Assembly (NCBI RefSeq): GCF_027943255.1
Contig: NC_072897.1
Coordinates: forward strand, 45,854,044-45,918,043
Length of the DNA stretch: 64,000 nt
From: Anastrepha obliqua
Taxonomy: Eukaryota; Arthropoda; Insecta; Diptera; Tephritidae
Direction of reading: 5' to 3'
Position 1 is the stretch's first letter, and the number at the start of each line of letters is the position of its first letter. The position numbers and the translations under genes were made by a program. Under the pieces are notes generated by a model. That model was given only the letters and a program-made list of their open reading frames with translations. It was not told where the DNA came from and made no database searches. Shown one piece after another: positions 46,803-56,559 of the stretch.

Positions 46803-48089
46803 ATAGGACTATGAATAAGTTCCTTGCGGTTTTACAACAGATGGCATAACTTGATTATTATTCCATCGATCCACATTTCCAAACATTCATTGGAGAGCTA
46901 CTGTCGTAAGGCACAAACGTCAGTATAAGTTTTTTATTTGAAGCGTAAACAACAATATTTTTACCACACTTGAAAATGTCGAATTTCGTGCCAAATAATG
47001 TGTTTTTGCGGGGAATTCTTCTTCATTATTTTAATATGAAGAAAAAAGCAGCCGAAAGTCATCGTATCTTGGTGGAAGTTTATGGTGAGCATGCTCTAGC
47101 TGAGCGAACGTGCCAGAAGTGGTTTGCACGCTTTAAAAGTGGTGATTTTGGCTTGGAAGACGAAGAACGCGAGGGTGCGCCGCCAAAGTTCATGGATACC
47201 GAATTGGAGGAATTGCTCGATCAAGATCCGGCTCAAACGCAAGAAGAGGTTGCAAAAACTTTGGGAGTTGATCAATCAACCATTTCCAAACGTTTAAAAG
47301 CCATGGGAATGATCCGAAAGGTAGGCCATTGGGTGCCGTATGAATTGAAGCCAAGAGACGTTGAACGCCGTTTTATAGCATGCGAACAACTGCTTCAACG
47401 GCACAAAAGAAAGGGTTTTTTGCATCGAATTGTGACTGGCGATGAAAAGTGGGTCCATTACGACAATCCAAAACGTCGGGCAACGTATGGATACCCTGGG
47501 CATGCTTCAACATCGACGTCGGCGCAGAATATTCATGGCCTGAAGGTTATGCTGTGTATCTGGTGGGACCAGCTGGGTGTTGTGTATTATGAGCTACTGA
47601 AACCGAATGAAACGATTACGGGGGATGTCTACCGACGACAATTGATGCGTTTGAGCCGAGCACTGCGAGAAAAACGGCCGCAATACGCCGATAGACACGA
47701 CAAAGTTATTTTGCAACATGACCATGCTCGGCCACATGTTGCACAAGTGGTCAAAACATACTTAGAAACGCTCAAATGGGATGTCCTACCCCACCCGCCG
47801 TATAGTCCAGACCTTGCGCCATCCGATTACTATCTCTTCCGATCGATGCAACATGGCCTGGCTGACCAGCACTTCCGTAATTACGATGAAGTCAAAAAAT
47901 GGATCGATTCGTGGATTGCGGCAAAACCGACCGAATTTTTCACAAAGGGAATCCGTGAATTGCCAGAAAGATGGGAAAAAGTAGTAGTAAGCGATGGACA
48001 ATACTTTGAATATTAAATTTGTAACCATTTTACGTCAATAAAGTTTCAAATTTCGAAAAAAAACCGCACGAACTTAACCATAGTCCTAT
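46803..48089 (+). mobile_element. Mos1-type mariner, complete with intact ends
   Basis: A 1287-bp element (Mos1 itself is 1286 bp) flanked by TA (46801-46802 and 48090-48091). Terminal inverted repeats of about 28 bp start ATAGGACTATG at both ends and read on to tgcggtttt with few differences. It contains one open transposase gene and no visible insertion or deletion. Confidence 0.95.
46976..48016 (+). CDS. mariner transposase, mauritiana (Mos1) type, apparently intact
   Basis: 346 residues; Mos1 has 345. I chose the ATG at 46976 (MSNFVPNN) because it aligns with the Mos1 start; the in-frame TTG at 46970 is not needed. The paired HTH DNA-binding region is residues 1-112 (CQKWFARFKSGDFGLED at about 46-62). 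A WVPYEL linker motif sits at 119-124 (WVPHEL in most mariners). The DDD catalytic residues are D156 (VTGDEKW), D249 (LQHDHARPH) and D284 (SPDLAPSDYYLF), at the Mos1 positions. H250 replaces the usual Asn. There are no stops or shifts. It would bind the terminal repeats and cut and paste the element at TA. It may be active or recently active. Confidence 0.93.
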   Translation: MSNFVPNNVFLRGILLHYFNMKKKAAESHRILVEVYGEHALAERTCQKWFARFKSGDFGLEDEEREGAPPKFMDTELEELLDQDPAQTQEEVAKTLGVDQSTISKRLKAMGMIRKVGHWVPYELKPRDVERRFIACEQLLQRHKRKGFLHRIVTGDEKWVHYDNPKRRATYGYPGHASTSTSAQNIHGLKVMLCIWWDQLGVVYYELLKPNETITGDVYRRQLMRLSRALREKRPQYADRHDKVILQHDHARPHVAQVVKTYLETLKWDVLPHPPYSPDLAPSDYYLFRSMQHGLADQHFRNYDEVKKWIDSWIAAKPTEFFTKGIRELPERWEKVVVSDGQYFEY

Positions 48090-48091
48090 TA

Positions 48092-48420
48092 ATTTGTACC
48101 GCTAGCTCCCATCTACACACGCAATATTTTGCAAATAAAAACCCAATTGAAATTCTTTGCAATGCAACAGAAACCAACGTAAAAGTCATTTTCAACTTTC
48201 TAGAACATGTGAACATGGGGCATCTAATTTAAGATATTGTAATATAATATATGTTTAAGTATAGTAAGTAAATAAGTGTAAGTATATAATATCCAATAAG
48301 TAATACTAATTATTTCACCTAATGTCTTAGACGATAGCCCTGGTAGCTAGTGCTGTAAACATATTAATTTATAATTTTAATATAATAATATTAATAACAC
48401 ATCCACTACAACAAGGAAAA
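48092..48420 (+). other. Possible Jockey-type 3' tail
   Basis: The block tagacgatagccctggtagc (about 48327) followed by an AATATAATAATATTAATAA tail resembles the 3' end of the Jockey-like fragment at 57650 (ctagccgatagccttggtag). Upstream coding sequence for this element was not recognised. Confidence 0.4.
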
Positions 48421-48680
48421 CATGGCGTTCGTACAACATCCTGAGGACGAGTTACCTGCTAGGATGCTCTCGCCCATGCATCTCACTTATCACTGCATTC
48501 ATGGGGATCATGTAACCAAACTCAACCTTCCTTTCAATCCCATCTGCAGAAGTTGTCAGGCGGAGGAGGTGAAAGAACGTCTTTTCCGCTATTTATGCGA
48601 ATGTCCAGGTTTAGCCAGAACAAGACATCGCTCTCTTGGTAAAACTTTTCTGCAACAAATTAAATTAAAAAACACATGAC
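48421..48680 (+). pseudogene. Non-LTR ORF2 C-terminal Cys-rich segment
   Basis: A frame of 85 residues whose second half, PICRSCQAEEVKERLFRYLC then ECPGLARTRHRSLG, matches the C-x2-C...H/C...C motif found after RNase H in LOA- and R1-like ORF2 proteins (compare CRLCFEDDETTEHLLCEC at 8780-8830). The upstream RT and RNase H are absent. It is a 3' fragment of another element, on the plus strand. Confidence 0.7.
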
Positions 48681-48846
48681 ATCACATGAGAACAGTGGTA
48701 ATAAAACGGCACTAGTCGCTAATTAAGATTATATTAGCAGATATACTCAACCACTTCAACCACAACAACATATATTCTTGTCTTCAAAGAAAGTCAAGAG
48801 CTTCCGCGAAAGGTTGTAAATACATATTATATAATATATATATATA

Positions 48847-50704
48847 TTAAGGTGTCCGTTATTTACCAATTTGATTATTTTTCTTGCGACGCCCCCTAAA
48901 CTTTTAGTTTTCCGTCTAAAAAAAATTATCGGAACAAAATCAGTTCTTAATATTCAGAATAAACCTTGCCCCAAACACGATATATTTCCCATTTACATAA
49001 CATGGGATTTCGCTACTTTTTGGAATAAACTTTTTTTTCTCTAGTATGCTAATTTACAGCTATAAAAAACACATATTCTGATGGCAATTTTTACTCTCTG
49101 CAAAAAATATCTCTTATAATTTTTCGATAAATTGACTCCTTTAAAAGTTAATCGAAGTTAAAGTTGAACTGTGTGTAAATTTCAGACTTTCACTTTTGCA
49201 GCAAAATTATTTATAATTGTTGTAGTAAACTTCTCACGTTTATATAAAAAAATAATCAATGGATCAGAGCCAAGTAAAAATTATTCAAACATTTTTCCAT
49301 TTACAGAATCTAATCAACTAATATATCTGAAAAAATTCATCAATTTTTGTCCTTTGCTATGAAATGTTTTTTTTTTTTCAATTATTTTTACAAGCATTTC
49401 TGCCAACATAGGTATGGTTTGGTTTTTTCTTGCACATTAAGGTGTCCGTCATTTACCAATTTGATTATTTTTCTTGCGACGCTCCCAAAGTCAATGGCCT
49501 TCTATTGATAAAAACAACTATAAATCTATACAAAAAAAATAAATTGAAAAAAGTCTTAAAAGAAAAAATACCAGAAATAAATTCGAAAATTGATGAATAC
49601 TTGAATACTACGCTACCTCGTGATGATTATCGAGAATTATTAGAGCTAAGTAAAATATTTTTAGGCACAATGAATGTCAAAGAAATCAAATTTTATAAAC
49701 CGGGGGCATGCCATCACGCTGTCCGATGCAGTTTTCAGAAAATTTCGGAATCATCTAAGGTACTTAAGTCCTGAAACAGGGGCCCTAGCATTTTTCGATA
49801 AAAGTTTATCTTATAGTTTAAAGCAAAAAATGGTAGAAGCATTAAAATTGAGCGATAACGATCAGTTTGATGCTCCTAAACGTTTCATATTTAATTCCGA
49901 TGATTTCAAATGGTTCATAAATAAAGACATTGATTACTTTATAAACGAAAATTCTTTAAAACTTTTTGAAAGATTTGATATTGATACCAGCTTTCTTCAA
50001 TTAGACAGCAGTAAATGGGTAGAAGATCCTGGATATTTGAGAGGTTTATAAATTGTAAGAAATTTACGATTAGTCAATGACAATGCAGAAAGAGCTGTAA
50101 AATTGTCAGAAGAATATGTTAACGTTTTAGCAAGAAGTGAAGATGACAAACAATATGTAATCCAGATTGTAAGCGAGTAGAAAAAAAAATTTAACTAAAA
50201 CATGTTTACTAGAATAAATCGTGGATTCTTAGGTGGTATAAATTTGATTCGACTTATGGATTTTTTCATCTTTCATCTTCATACCATAGAAATTGATCAT
50301 TTTTTTATATAAACGTCAGAATTTTGCTATAACAGTAATAACTTTGCTGCAAAAGTGAAAAAGTCTGAAATTTACACACAGTTCAACTTTAACTTCGATT
50401 AACTTTTAAAGGAGTCAATTTATCGAAAAATTATAAGAGATCTTTTTTGTAGAGAGTTAAAATTGGCATCAGAATATGTATTTTTCATAGCTGTAAATTA
50501 GCATACTAGAGAAAAAAAAGTTTATTCCAAAAAGTAGCAAAATCCCATGTTATATAAATGGGAAATATATCGTGTTTGGGGCAAGGTTTATTCTGAATAT
50601 TAAGAGCTGATTTTGATCTGATAATTTTTCTTAGACGGAAAACTAAAAGTATAGGGGGCGTCGCAAGAAAAATAATCAAATTGGTAAATAACGGACACCC
50701 TAAT
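48847..50704 (+). mobile_element. Unclassified TTAA element with 364-bp inverted repeats
   Basis: Inverted repeats 48851-49214 and 50337-50700 are nearly identical and begin GGTGTCCGTTATTTACC. Outside are TTAA (48847-48850) and CTAA (50701-50704 region), fitting a TTAA target with one change. A third copy of the first 48 bases of the terminus, also preceded by TTAA, lies inside at 49437-49487, just before the coding remnant. The element sits in the TA-rich tail of a SINE. TTAA targets are known for piggyBac and Kolobok elements, but the coding part matches neither as far as I can tell. Confidence 0.8.
49478..50182 (+). pseudogene. Unrecognised transposon protein remnant
   Basis: First frame: EKIPEINSKIDEYLNTTLPR, YRELLELSKIFLGTMNVKEI, KFYKPGACHHA. 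After a shift and probably an internal deletion near 49710: FRKFRNHLRYLSPETGALAF, FDKSLSYSLKQKMVEALKLS, KWFINKDIDYFINENSLKLF, then past one stop (50049-50051) VRNLRLVNDNAERAVKLSEE. The KPGA.HHA and LSPE...FFD motifs look like parts of a conserved family that recurs in arthropod genomes (from memory), but I cannot name it and see no classical DDE box. Its position inside the long inverted repeats suggests it belongs to the element's transposase. Confidence 0.6.
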
Positions 50705-51022
50705 ATATATATATAATTGGCGCGTACACCCTTTTTGGGTGTTTGGCCGAGCTCCTCCTCCTATTTGTGGTGTGCGTCTTGATGTTGTTCCACAAATGGA
50801 GGGACCTACTGTTTCAAGCCGACTCCGAACGGCAGATTTTTTTATGAGGAGCTTTTTCATAGCAGAAATACACTCGGAGGTTTGCCATTGCCTGCCGAGG
50901 GGCGACCGCTATTAGAAAAATATTTTTTATTAACTTTGGTTTCACCGAGATTCGAACCAACGTTCTCTCTGTGAATTCCGAATGGTAATCACGCACCAAC
51001 CCATTCGGCTACGGCGGCCGCC
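50705..51022 (-). mobile_element. tRNA-derived SINE, copy 2 (target of the TTAA element)
   Basis: Full SINE on the minus strand: head ccgccgtagccgaatgggtt (51018-50999 side), body, and a TA-rich tail at 50702-50716. The 11-bp duplication ggttgtaaata occurs at 51023-51033 and, on the far side of the TTAA element, at 48812-48822. The tail therefore originally continued to about 48823 and was later split by the TTAA element. Confidence 0.9.
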
Positions 51023-51033
51023 GGTTGTAAATA

Positions 51034-51544
51034 TTACTCTTTCATATTTTTCTAAATATACAATTTCTTCCTAATTAAAAGTATAAATTTCCAGCTTTTA
51101 GGATAGTTCACCTAATCTGTTTATGACTTCTAGAATTTCGAGAGTGGTAAATAAATGTGTCTGGTGTTGACATCAAGACGTCGTGATTTATTTCGGCAGA
51201 TGGAATTAATGACATGGTTTAGTTACACCGCTTATACTCCAAGAAGCATTTTTTATTCACAAACTAGTTGATAATTTCGGACATGAAATATAAAATAAAC
51301 TGTATTTACATAGTTGAAGATCATGTTTCACTGAATATTTAGTGATAGTGAAGAACAAACATTAACTACTACTAAAGGTTTAAAGACATTGCAATTTTTT
51401 TTCACTATCTCTAAAAAATTATTGATAGTTAATTTTTGTTCCACTACCTCTAAATTTTCAGTAATATGATAATTAATTTTACATTTTAACTACCACTGAA
51501 TAGACAGTGGTAGTGCAATTTAATGGTAGTGCAAAAATGACCAA
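51034..51544. other. No gene seen; short inverted motifs
   Basis: AT-rich spacer. Between 51330 and 51535 the motif cactatc/cactacc with its complement gatagtg/ggtagtg recurs (for example taccactgaatagacagtgg, 51489-51508), giving several small hairpins. Class unknown. Confidence 0.4.
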
Positions 51545-51579
51545 CCCTTATTTTAATGAAATGGGAAAGCAGAAAGGTT

Positions 51580-53275
51580 CAGCAGATCGTGAAAAAGGAC
51601 AAATTGATATCTTGACCTCAGGAGGAGTTTCAAATCGCTAAATTGCCAAAAAGATTGGTCGAAGTCCAAACGTTATGGATCTTTACGTGAAACAAGGTAC
51701 CTCCTATAGCAAGAACTGCAAAGGTATAACTGCGATGGCTTTGAAACCGAAGAAAACCCGCAAAAACCTTAGGATTGCATCAAATACCGCCGCTCCAACA
51801 GCAAAAATTAAAGAAATGGTAAATGTTGCTGCCAGCAATTCTACCGTTCGAAGGACCATTCTAAAAGCGCCACATCTGAAGCGTAAATAGTTAGAAAAAA
51901 CCAACTTGGAATAAATTTCGCAAATAACGCCGCCTTGATTTTACAAGGGACCATATGACTCCGTTAACCCTTAGGAGCATGGTGGGAAGCCAGGTTCCCA
52001 CCTTCTTTTTTCTCAACTTTTCTCTACAGATTTGATATTTATGAAAATGGGACCGAGAAAATTTATTTATATGATAATCCATATATCAAAGAATGTAACT
52101 GAAACTAAGAAAATTGTTTTGCGTGAATTTATAAACAATTACAGATAAAGAAATTGAAAAAATCGTCTATTTTCAGGAAAAAATTCATTTTTCAACAAAG
52201 TAATATACATAATGTATAAAGATGGGACATGATACTATAAGGTTTTTGGGGTTGCTGATTACGAATCTGAGGTCAGATTTGAGAAATTCAATATGGCGGA
52301 TACAAAATGGCGGACATATTTTTTGAAAAATTGTTGGATACCAAAAACTCCCTAATATCAAACTTGGTGAGTATCCAACAAGTTTTCAAAAAATATGTCC
52401 GCCATTTTGTATCCGCCATTTTGAATTTTTCAAATCTGACCCAAAATTCGTAATCAGCGACCCCAAAAACCCCCTAATGTCAAATTTGGTAAGTTTCCAA
52501 AAAATTTTTCAAAAAATAGGTCCGCCATTTTGTATCCGCCATATTGAATTTCTCAAATCTGACCTCAGATTCGTAATCAGCGACCCCTGAAACCCTTAAA
52601 ATTACATGCAATCATAAAAGCGGTTGGTAAGTAAAATGTGTGCTTCAAAGGGTTAATAATAACGGACCCGGTAAATGGAAAAACGCAGTATTTAGTGATG
52701 GAAAGAAGTTCAATATAGATGGGACGTATTTATTTATTTAATTAATTACTATGTATTTGGATGAATTAAGAAAGGAGAAAAGGTACTTGAGTCGACATCA
52801 CAACCGTGAAGGTGGTGGTGGTGTAATGGTATGGGAGCAATATCGTTCGAAATGAAAATTGTAGTCCACAAAATGATGGGAAACCGTTAAAAGCTTTGTT
52901 GGAACCATCTTTTCCCAAGATTCGTAAAACATTTGGACCTATTAATTGAATCGTTCAACAGGATAATGCACATGTACACACTTCATGTGCGGTCAAAACT
53001 TGGATAACGTCCCAAAACGTTGAAATTTTAGCATGGCTATCGTAATCCCCAGATCTGAACATTATTGCAAATATATGGGGATGGCTTTCTCGTAAAGTTT
53101 ATGAGAATGGATAACAATTTGAAGACAAAAATGCTTTCATTTGAATCATTAAAACGGCCTGGTCTGAAATTTCATAAGGCTATCTGGAGAATTTGTACAA
53201 ATCCATTCAGCAACGTATTTACGAAGTAGTTTATAAACAAGGTGACAACACTATTAAGCTTTTAATAGTAAATGT
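51580..53275 (+). pseudogene. Tc1-like transposase, all three catalytic sites damaged
   Basis: N-terminal half: LYVKQGTSYSKNCKGITAMA, KPKKTRKNLRIASNTAAPTA, NSTVRRTILKAPHLKRK, then RRLDFTRDHMT just before the nested MITE. After it: AVFSDGKKFNIDG with G in place of the usual E in the SDE motif, RYLSRHH and GVMVWE (frame changes), VQQDNAHVHTSCAVKTWI with the second D intact, and SPDLNIIANIWGWLSRKVYE with A where the catalytic E of DD34E is expected (34 residues from the second D). A stop lies just before SPDL. It is a dead member of the family also seen at 60288-60878. Confidence 0.8.
51968..52652. mobile_element. piggyBac-like MITE (685 bp)
   Basis: Flanked by TTAA (51964-51967 and 52653-52656), with ends CCCTTAGGAGCA and, inverted, CCCTTTGAAGCA, as in piggyBac-type elements. 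Close to the left end is a palindrome ggtgggaagccaggttccca. The interior has three related segments of about 110 bp built on gtccgccattttgtatccgc: one inverted (52235-52320) and two direct (52400-52475, 52520-52600). No coding sequence. Confidence 0.8.
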
Positions 53276-53727
53276 AAAAAAACAACATGTCCTATATTTG
53301 TTATTGTATTTTTTTCTTTTTCGGTTATTATTTTATTGAAGTGAACCAATAAAACAAGCACAGTATTACAGCTGCTGAAGTTATATTGCTGCAGAATACC
53401 CATGGGTGGAATAATATTTTAACGCATGTTTATTTTAAATCAATGTATAGTCTTCACTTGAAAAGAAGCCCTGTAACACAGGTGCGTCAAATGCAGTTGC
53501 TTTAACAAGCATTTTTTCGATAACATAAAAAGTTCCTTCCCCATACATAAAATAGTAAAATTACAGATTTATTTCAAAGTTACTCAAGAGCGATCCTCGA
53601 TAGAAAACTCTTCTATAAGTTAACACACTTTTGTATCTTCACTTTGCGTCTTTATATGCAAGGAGGCTATTAATACGACTAACAGGCTTACAAGAAAAAG
53701 ATGCTGATACGACCGAGTTGAGTACTA

Positions 53728-54396
53728 CTGTGGGCAAAAAGTAAGGTGAATTTATTTGTCAAACTTCGCGGGATTAAAATTTCGCTTTAGTTATTTTTTC
53801 ATAAGTTGGCAGCACTGTTAATAACATCTGGGCCAACTTTCATGTGAATGTCATTATCAGTAATATATTTACGCTTGTGTTTACCAAACGACCAAGAGTG
53901 CATTTTTCGATTTTTACAATGTAAATCAGACAGATTGAGCAGAGAAGTGCCATCAATTTTTGTTTGCTGAATGAAATTTTGGTTGCGGAAACGTTTAGCA
54001 TGTTGCAGAAGGCATTTAGTGGTTCGACCATGTCGCAGAAAAATGTTTATAAGTGGTACAAAGACTTCAAAGAGGGTCGAGAACGTGTTGATGACTTGGA
54101 GCGCTCCGGACGACCATCGACGTCAACAGATGACCAACACGTCAATAAAGTGAAGGAGTTAGTGCTCAAAAATCGTCGGTAGACTGTTAAAGACCTTACT
54201 GATCTGATCGGAATATCATAAGGATCTGTGAAAACCATTTTGAAAGACCATTTGGTCCTACGAAAAGTCAAATCTCGTTTGGTACCGAAAACCCTCAATT
54301 TCTTGGGGATTATTTTGAAGGGAATGAAATGGATTTACAAGAATAAATAACGATTTTTCATTTTACAACAAAATTCACCTTACTTTTTGCCCACAG
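53728..54396 (+). mobile_element. Deleted mariner element
   Basis: A 669-bp element whose ends CTGTGGGCAAAAAGTAAGGT are inverted repeats (right copy ending near 54396), flanked by TA. It keeps only the N-terminal part of a mariner transposase gene. Confidence 0.85.
53950..54350 (+). pseudogene. mariner transposase N-terminus
   Basis: The frame around 53964 gives LNEILVAETFSMLQKAFSGS, then TMSQKNVYKWYKDFKEGRER and DLERSGRPSTSTDDQHVNKV, the first HTH and linker of mariner transposases. A stop at 54181 (R then stop in LKNRR*TVKDL) is followed by the second HTH, GSVKTILKDHLVLRKVKSRL and VPKTLNF, which then joins directly to the last few residues before the right terminus. The whole DD34D catalytic domain is deleted. 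The VPKTL linker replaces the WVPHEL type, so this family differs from the mariners at 28507 and 46803. Confidence 0.8.
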
Positions 54397-54769
54397 AGTA
54401 AATCAAAAATTGCTGTTGGCAAAAGTTTAAACATCAGTGTTATTTAAATGTTAAAAGAAAGTGTAACACTTTAGTCCTAGCTCAAGACATACCTTGAGTG
54501 TCCTGCGGCTCATTGTTGGTTTAGCCCCAGAGCGTACGCATTGTAACTTTCCAACCCAGTACTTATGTAAGCGTATGGATTTTTCAAAATATTTGAAATT
54601 AAATACTTGAGGTTTGAAAAATGTTTTTTTTTTTTAATTTTTATCTCGAAAATTATTAGTCCCAGAAGAAAAAGTGAGTTATACAAAATTCTATGGAAAT
54701 TGTACAATATTAACACTAGATTTACGGCACCCGTCATTTTGACGGGGTTTCGATTTGATGCTTAAAAAT
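54397..54769. other. No gene; solitary TTAA-type terminus near 54710
   Basis: AT-rich spacer. At 54710 ttaacactagatttacggca is followed by a palindrome acccgtcattttgacggg, resembling the end of a piggyBac-like element. No matching inverted end was found in the window. Confidence 0.35.
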
Positions 54770-55835
54770 TCTGAACGTGCAAATATTATTCTTTATTACA
54801 TATTGGTTTTTAATTGCAATAAAATATTCACGTTCCCGAAATGCATCCTGGCATAAATGCATCGCAAACGCCTGTAATTTGTTTGGCTATTTGTTCCGCC
54901 ATATCTTCGGCAGCCGTGCTGCCAACGTGGGCGCTATTCCATATCGCGTGAAAGCTGTCGATATTAAAGGCAGTCCTTTTCCATTTCTTCTGCTATTCTC
55001 CTGGTTGTGGCAGTCGTGCAACATTTATATCAATTATAGCCAAGTGGTCTCTTCGAGCGTATATGCTTTCATCCACCCTCCATATTGTGCGGGTGCAAAG
55101 CAAAATAAATTATTGATCTCCATCTGTCGTAGTGAAATGTGTAAATCCCCAGAATGTCAACCAGACGACCTCTTGGGGTTATGCGCTGACTATCCCATGA
55201 CCCTGACCAAGCATTAAAATCTTCTGCGATGAGTATCGCACGTTTCCCTCTTAGGTCGTATTTCAGCCACGTCATCCCGTGCGAGGGAGACATATTTTGC
55301 TCTGCGATGTTTTATTTCCTACTATCCAGATCGCCACCAGCTTGTCGGGATCAACAATCCCATTATATGTGTGGAAGACCTCATAAGGTTCTGATAGGAG
55401 AGCCACACCAACCTTTTTTTCTACAACGGTTTGCGAAACCAGATTTTGAACTATCGTACAAAGCTTGATGTTTAGTAGTTGTTCATGCTTTCATCTTTCT
55501 TGCCGCTTCCTGTTGATATGGGCATTTCGCACAACCTGCTGCGTGTTTTAGTATCTGCCTATTGCCCATGCTTACCACAGCGCGTCCTAAGCTTCATGCA
55601 ATCTGGTCCTTTACGTACTACTGCGACATGGTCAAACACTCCGCTAAGACCTTTTTGGAGTCCTCAGCAGCAATGTAGTACGAAAACTTTTTATCACCCT
55701 TTTATCCGGCTTTCGCACTGCTGCTTGCTCAGCAATAGCATCAAGTAGTTCCTCATTTGTGATAAGGCCAGCAATTAGACCCTTACATTGCATCGTAACG
55801 ATATGAGCTGTTTGAAATCCAAGCGCTATATATTT
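54770..55835 (-). pseudogene. R1-like non-LTR retrotransposon fragment (ORF1 end and endonuclease)
   Basis: On the minus strand: a Cys-rich ORF1 end remnant (CAKCPYQQEAARKMKA, about 55500-55550); the start of ORF2 near 55470 (KLCTIVQNLVSQTVVEKKVG, then VALLSEPYEV); the endonuclease core GKRAILIAEDFNAWSGSWDS (about 55200-55260) with E replacing G in GDFNAW; and after it KKWKRTAFNIDSFHAIWNSA and AAEDMAEQIAKQITGVCDAF (about 54860-54990), conserved in R1-type elements. It has several frameshifts and no RT. An ordinary 5'-region fragment. Confidence 0.65.
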
Positions 55836-55837
55836 TT

Positions 55838-56390
55838 CAGTTGCGTGATGAGCTCCGTAGCGAGGACCTGGTAAGGTCCATGCATCAGCTTCTATGCTAT
55901 ATATGGTCGGATGAAAGCATGCCTGCCGATTGGAATTTAAGTGTGCTCTGCACAGTCCCTAAGAAGGGTTATCCTGCAATAAATATCGCCTATAAGGTTC
56001 TAGCGATCGTTTTGTGTGAATGGCTGAAGCCCACCATCAACCAACTGACTGGACCTTATCAGTGTGGCTTTAGACCTGGAAAGTCTACCATCGACCAAAT
56101 ATTTATGATACGCCAAAGTTACCTGTGTGCCACAATGTCTGAATTTCGTTTCCCCACAAAACTAATACGGCTTTGCAAGATGACGTTGTTCAATACGAGC
56201 AGCACCGTCAGAATTGCGGAGGACCTTTCCGAGTCGTTTGATACCAAACGAGGTTGCAGACAGGGTAACTCGCTGTCGTGTGACTTCTTTAACCTGATGT
56301 TGGAGAGGATCGTACACAATTTTTTATAAGAGCGTACAATTGTTGGCGTATGCCGATGATATTGACCTAATCAGCCTTAATAACCGCTAC
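55838..56390 (+). pseudogene. RTE-like non-LTR reverse transcriptase fragment, copy 3
   Basis: Same family as 6691-8452: EDLVRSMHQLLCYIWSDESM, PADWNLSVLCTVPKKGYPAI, INQLTGPYQCGFRPGKSTID and SFDTKRGCRQGNSLSCDFFN. Two in-frame deletions remove the NYRGISLL segment and the catalytic FVDFKAAFD region (QIFMIRQ joins SYLCATMSEF). A frameshift before YADD follows. The 5' end abuts the R1-like fragment at 55836. Confidence 0.85.
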
Positions 56391-56559
56391 ACATTCTCTT
56401 TATGGCCCCGTGGACATCCGTTGCCATTGAGGTATTCTGCCGCTGTTCCTTTTCATCATGACTTATCGGAGTTCCGGATATGCCACGACAGATTGAACTA
56501 AGGGTTGAGATACCCTACATGGTCACTCAAGACTACGCACTTTGAGCGCTCTGTGAAAC

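Larger units (their letters stand above)
51545..53560 (+). mobile_element. Tc1-like (DD34E) element with nested piggyBac-like MITE
   Basis: Contains a transposase remnant in two parts (51580-51963 and 52657-53275) split by a 685-bp TTAA-flanked insertion. The right end near 53500 (inverted ttaaagcaactgcatttgac) is shared with the fragment at 44237. The left terminus, which in the copy at 60288 is cagtccggttcacttgatta, is not found here. Confidence 0.75.

Noticed and set aside
48841..50716. CRISPR-like or phage-like direct repeats
   Set aside because: The repeats are long, inverted and bound one element. The context is eukaryotic transposons.
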